Shown here: positions 21,763-24,914 of the stretch, in pieces | How positions within the stretch are numbered: the first letter of the stretch is position 1 | Layout of the letters: every line of letters begins with the position of its first letter | NCBI GenBank assembly: GCA_012514045.1 | Contig: JAAZBA010000304.1 | Span: 1-24,914, forward strand | From: Clostridiales bacterium | Lineage (GTDB): Bacteria > Bacillota > Clostridia > Oscillospirales > QAMX01 | Length of the DNA stretch: 24,914 bases | Reading direction: 5' to 3' | Position numbers and translations under genes: made by a program | Notes under the pieces: model-generated | Told to the model about the DNA's origin: nothing | Database searches by the model: none | The model's input: the letters and a program-made list of their open reading frames with translations, nothing else

Positions 21763-23581
21763 CACACATTCCTCCTCCCAAAAGCTCCATCGCCCCGCAC
21801 ATAGAGCATTCCGTGCGGCAGTCCGGGGACACAATACCCTCCATTGCCCTGTCATATTCTTTTCTAAGATGCTCTCTTGTGACTCCGTTGTAGATATGCT
21901 CCCAAGGGAAGACCTCGTCCTTTTCCCTCTCCCGGCAGGCATAGAAGTTCATATCAAGATTTGCCTCGGCGAAGCACTCTCTCCAAAACGAGGGACGGAA
22001 ATGTTCGTCCCAGGCATCGAACCTGACACCTTTGCGCCAGGCAAGCTCAATAACATCAGAGATTTTTCTGTCGCCTCTTGCCATTACACCTTCAAGATGG
22101 CTGACCTCCGCGTCGTGGTAATTGAAGGTAACATTTTTTATCTTCATTTTAGACACAAGAAAAGATTGTTTTCTCTTGAGCTCCTCGAGACTGTCCTGGG
22201 CACACCACTGGAAAGGCGTGCCAGGCTTGGGAACAAAGCTGGCGGTGCCGATAGTTATGGTCACGCCTCTTGTCTTCTTCACTGAGCTCTCACGCCATGT
22301 ATACAGTACCTTCTGAGCAAGGGTTGCGATGCCTTCAAGATCCTCGTCCGTCTCCGTCGGGAGACCTATCATAAAATATAGCTTTACGGAGTTGTAGCCC
22401 GCCCTGAAGGCGATGGCGCAGGCGTTCAGAAGATCCTGCTCCGTAATATTCTTGTTTATTACGTCCCTGAGACGCTGGGTCCCCGCCTCGGGAGCGAAGG
22501 TGAGGCCGGTTCTTCGCACCGCCTGGAGGCGCTGCATAAGTTCCATGGAGAAGTTGTCGGCTCTCTGGGAAGGGAGAGCGATGGAGATGTGCCTTTCGCG
22601 GCACCAGTCGATAAGCTCGTCTACCAGCTCTTTTAGCTGCTTGTAGTCACTGGTGGAAAGGCTTGTCAGGGATATCTCCTCATAGCCCGTGTTCTCTGCC
22701 AGAGTTTTCGCCTGTCTCGCAAGAGTTGCAGCTTTCTTTTCCCTTATGGGACGGTAAGTGTGGCCTGCCTGACAGAAGCGGCAGCCGCGGATACAGCCTC
22801 TCTGAACCTCCACCATGACTCTGTCGTGGATCACCTCCGTAGAGGGTACAACGAAGCTGTCAGGGTAATATACGTTATCAAAGTCCGTGATTATACGCTT
22901 TGTAATAATGTTCTTTGCGTCCCCGGAGGGCGTTACGCTCTTTACGGTACCATCGTCGTTATAAAGGACAGTGTACATTGAGGGGACATACACTCCCTCA
23001 AGCTCTGAAGCCCGGCGGAGAAGCTCAGACTTTGTTATATCCTCCTGCTTCCCCTGCTTCATGAGTTCCATAAGCTCTACGGACACCTCTTCGCCCTCTC
23101 CTATAACGAAAAGGTCGATAAAGTCGGCGATAGGCTCGGGGTTGCAGGTACAGGGACCTCCGGCGATGACAAGAGGACAGGAGTTGTCTCTGTCCTTTGA
23201 CTTGACGGGAAGCCCTGCCAGATCCAGCATATTGAGTATATTTGTATAGCACAGCTCGTACTGTATTGTGAACGCCACGCAGTCGAAGTCGCGGATGCTG
23301 TCCCGGCTCTCCAGACCGAAGAGGGGGATATTGTTTTCTCTCATAAGTTCCTCCATATCCGGCCAGGGAGCAAAACAGCGCTCGCACCAGACATAGGGGA
23401 GAGAATTGTAAAGCGAGTAGAGGATTTTCATGCCGAGATGCGACATGCCCACCTCATACACGTCGGGGAAGCAAAACGCCACCCGCAGCTCCACCGAGGA
23501 ACGGGCTTTGACGACTGAGCCGTACTCACCTCCGCAGTAGCGGGCAGGTTTTCTGACCCGGGGTAAAAACTTTGAAAGCAT
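21755..23581 (-). CDS. TIGR03960 family B12-binding-like radical SAM protein
   Basis: A 608-residue protein. The N-terminus (KPARYCGGEYGSVVK) and an N-terminal B12-binding-like region with AFCFPDVYEVGMSHLG and FVIGEGEE precede a radical SAM core whose [4Fe-4S] motif is C263-x3-C267-x2-C270 in RGCIRGCRFCQAGHTYRP. SLTSLSTSDY, TFAPEAGTQRLRDVINKN and KLYFMIGLPTE are core strands; a Cys-rich tail (ECSMCGAM, MCDA) closes the chain. I prefer ATG at 23581, because GAGGTG at 23593-23588 is then correctly spaced; the GTG at 23590 is part of that site. The next gene overlaps by eight bases and is its obligate family partner. The upstream dehydrogenase gene ends 12 bases earlier. Confidence 0.93.
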   Translation of the reverse strand: MLSKFLPRVRKPARYCGGEYGSVVKARSSVELRVAFCFPDVYEVGMSHLGMKILYSLYNSLPYVWCERCFAPWPDMEELMRENNIPLFGLESRDSIRDFDCVAFTIQYELCYTNILNMLDLAGLPVKSKDRDNSCPLVIAGGPCTCNPEPIADFIDLFVIGEGEEVSVELMELMKQGKQEDITKSELLRRASELEGVYVPSMYTVLYNDDGTVKSVTPSGDAKNIITKRIITDFDNVYYPDSFVVPSTEVIHDRVMVEVQRGCIRGCRFCQAGHTYRPIREKKAATLARQAKTLAENTGYEEISLTSLSTSDYKQLKELVDELIDWCRERHISIALPSQRADNFSMELMQRLQAVRRTGLTFAPEAGTQRLRDVINKNITEQDLLNACAIAFRAGYNSVKLYFMIGLPTETDEDLEGIATLAQKVLYTWRESSVKKTRGVTITIGTASFVPKPGTPFQWCAQDSLEELKRKQSFLVSKMKIKNVTFNYHDAEVSHLEGVMARGDRKISDVIELAWRKGVRFDAWDEHFRPSFWRECFAEANLDMNFYACREREKDEVFPWEHIYNGVTREHLRKEYDRAMEGIVSPDCRTECSMCGAMELLGGGMCDA

Positions 23582-23593
23582 AGAACGCACCTC

Positions 23594-24718
23594 TTAAAAT
23601 TGATTTCCCTTGAAGCCGCTTTCCGGCGGGATATAATCTCCAAAGTAGGAGGAGAAATCGAGACCCAGAGCCTCACAAAGTTCCTTGACCTCCACCATGG
23701 TGTTGTCGTTGACTGGAATGCCGTTTGCCATTCTCTCGGCGACCGCCTCTATCTCCTTTTCTCCGTGGGTGTAAATCCTTGTCTGTCCCTCCGCTTTTGG
23801 GGACTCCCTCATCTCCCGGAGAAACTCAGAGAGGTGAGCCTTTATCTGCTCCGGGTCTCCGAAGAGAGCGGGGTTTATGGCAAGGAAGAAATGGCAGATG
23901 CCTCCCCTGCCTTCAGTCATTGTATGGTTGGAGGTCTGGCCTCCGGAGAGTATGGCGGAGAGGATTTCGCAAAGCATGCCGTAGCCATAGCCCTTGTGGC
24001 TGCCCAGTTCCTCTGTGCTGCCTCCCAAAGGCACAATGCCGCCGCCGGATTTGTTGGTGATGTTTGTAAGCACATCGTCCGCGTCGGTGGAGGGGTGACC
24101 GTTTTTATCTATCGCCCAGCCTTCGGGCAAAGGCTCAGAGAGCTTATTGTATATCTCCAACTTGCCCCTTGTGACAACGGTTGTGGAGGCGTCGAAGAAG
24201 AAATTATAAGGTTCCGCCGGCATTGATACAGCGATGGGGTTACTTCCCAGCATGGCTTTTCTTCCGAAGGTGGGCACCATGATGGCGGCGCTGTTTGTGC
24301 AGGACATGCCCAGAAGCCCTTCGGCGCAGGCGAGATTAGCATAGTATCCGGCGATGCCGTAATGGTTTGAGTTTCTCACCGAAACGGCGCCGATACCCGT
24401 AGTTTTCGCCTTGCTTATTGCCATTGTCATGGCCTTATGACCTATAAGCTGCCCCATGCCGTCATGACCGTCGATGACGGCGGAGACAGGTGTCTCATGC
24501 ACTACCTCAGGGACCGCGTCCACCTTTATCATGCCCCGCTCAATGCTCTTGTGATAGCGTACCATACGCTGCATGCCGTGGCTTTCAATGCCGTAAAGGT
24601 CGCTTAAGAGCAGCACATCGGTTATTATCTCCGCATCTTCTCCCGAAAAACCGAAGCGGCTGAAGGCGTCCCGGCACAATGAGAGAAGAGTGTCATATTT
24701 CCAGAATTGATAGCCCAT
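23594..24718 (-). CDS. Malate/L-lactate dehydrogenase family protein (Ldh2/YlbC type)
   Basis: A protein of the Ldh2_2 family (PF02615), NAD(P)-dependent oxidoreductases of 2-hydroxyacids including malate, L-sulfolactate and ureidoglycolate. From the chosen start it has 374 residues. Marks are GIESHGMQRM with the catalytic His, DGHDGMGQ, SVRNSNHYGIAGYYA, MLGSNPIAVSMPA for the cofactor site, and SHKGYGYGMLCEILSAILSGG. I set the start at ATG 24718, preceded by GGTGG, because it gives the normal family N-terminus (KYDTLLSLCRDAF). An upstream ATG at 24763 or TTG at 24766 would add 15-16 residues and remains possible. It heads the minus-strand group with the two radical SAM family genes. The substrate is not evident. 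Confidence 0.88.
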   Translation of the reverse strand: MGYQFWKYDTLLSLCRDAFSRFGFSGEDAEIITDVLLLSDLYGIESHGMQRMVRYHKSIERGMIKVDAVPEVVHETPVSAVIDGHDGMGQLIGHKAMTMAISKAKTTGIGAVSVRNSNHYGIAGYYANLACAEGLLGMSCTNSAAIMVPTFGRKAMLGSNPIAVSMPAEPYNFFFDASTTVVTRGKLEIYNKLSEPLPEGWAIDKNGHPSTDADDVLTNITNKSGGGIVPLGGSTEELGSHKGYGYGMLCEILSAILSGGQTSNHTMTEGRGGICHFFLAINPALFGDPEQIKAHLSEFLREMRESPKAEGQTRIYTHGEKEIEAVAERMANGIPVNDNTMVEVKELCEALGLDFSSYFGDYIPPESGFKGNQF

Positions 24719-24826
24719 ATTATCCACCGTACTTTCATACCAGTCTAGTATTAAATTATACATCAATTTTCCCTGTTTATCAAAACAAAAACGAAATAAA
24801 TGATATATCTGTATATCTGTCCTTTA

Positions 24827-24855
24827 TTGACTTTACGGGAAGCGAGAGGTATACT
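24827..24855 (+). promoter_or_regulatory. Sigma-A promoter for the gene at 24896
   Basis: TTGACT at 24827-24832 and TATACT at 24850-24855 with 17-bp spacing, one mismatch to consensus in each box. The start of transcription should be near 24862. Just upstream, an 8-mer ATATCTGT is repeated head to tail at 24805-24820, between this promoter and the divergent dehydrogenase gene; it might be an operator. Confidence 0.75.
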
Positions 24856-24895
24856 ATATACAGGATTAAAAATCTAAAAAAGGAGCGTGTTGACA

Positions 24896-24914
24896 ATGGC
24901 GGGTAAACTTAAAA
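24896..24914 (+). CDS. Start of an unidentified gene, cut by the window end
   Basis: ATG at 24896 is preceded by AGGAG at 24881-24885 and by a good promoter, so a gene almost certainly begins here. Only MAGKLK is visible, too little to identify it. Confidence 0.6.

Noticed and set aside
21763..21942. 60-residue N-terminal extension of the TIGR03936 protein
   Set aside because: It lies inside the radical SAM gene in another frame; GGAGGAGG ahead of ATG 21762 and the family N-terminus mark the true start.

Overview
The window looks like a chromosomal segment from an uncultured member of the Clostridia (Firmicutes). The evidence is a tryptophan-responsive T-box leader, strong GGAGG-type ribosome binding sites, sigma-A style promoters, intrinsic terminators, roughly even base composition, and the conserved rpmH-rnpA-yidD-yidC-jag-mnmE-mnmG-rsmG block in Firmicutes order. 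I cannot name a genus from sequence alone. No phage, plasmid, insertion sequence, CRISPR array, tRNA or rRNA was seen.

Layout. (1) 1-2640, plus strand: the end of tldD, tldE/pmbA and a ThuA-like gene, closed by a hairpin that also serves the convergent MATE transporter. (2) 2720-5905, minus strand: MATE exporter; then a nifS-nifU pair for iron-sulfur cluster assembly with its own terminator. (3) 6117-12869, plus strand: the house-keeping block for ribosomal protein L34, RNase P protein, membrane insertion (YidD, YidC), Jag, and tRNA/rRNA modification (MnmE, MnmG, RsmG). It starts from a perfect TTGACA-17-TATAAT promoter. dnaA is not upstream and parA/parB are not downstream, so the block is separated from its usual origin neighbours on both sides. 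(4) 12882-16454, plus strand: a GNAT acetyltransferase, then a tight three-gene set of ceramidase-like protein, PIG-L-type deacetylase and double-GNAT protein. (5) 16455-18247: a phosphohexomutase gene with its own promoter, bracketed by two near-identical inverted hairpins. (6) 18248-19975, minus strand: a solitary trpB behind a Trp T-box with a UGG specifier; between T-box and trpB lies about 180 nt with possible small leader ORFs. (7) 19985-24718, minus strand: Ldh2-type dehydrogenase, the TIGR03960/TIGR03936 radical SAM pair and a Gfo/Idh oxidoreductase. A new plus-strand gene begins at 24896.

The most unusual items are non-coding or accessory. A 39-nt palindromic element occurs upstream of both mnmG and the phosphohexomutase, and the mnmG copy continues into four 15-nt tandem units. 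Homologous inverted hairpins flank the phosphohexomutase gene. The Trp T-box drives an isolated trpB through a leader with an odd short reading frame. The ceramidase-like/PIG-L/double-GNAT operon has departures from the classical catalytic motifs in its first two proteins, and its substrate is unknown.
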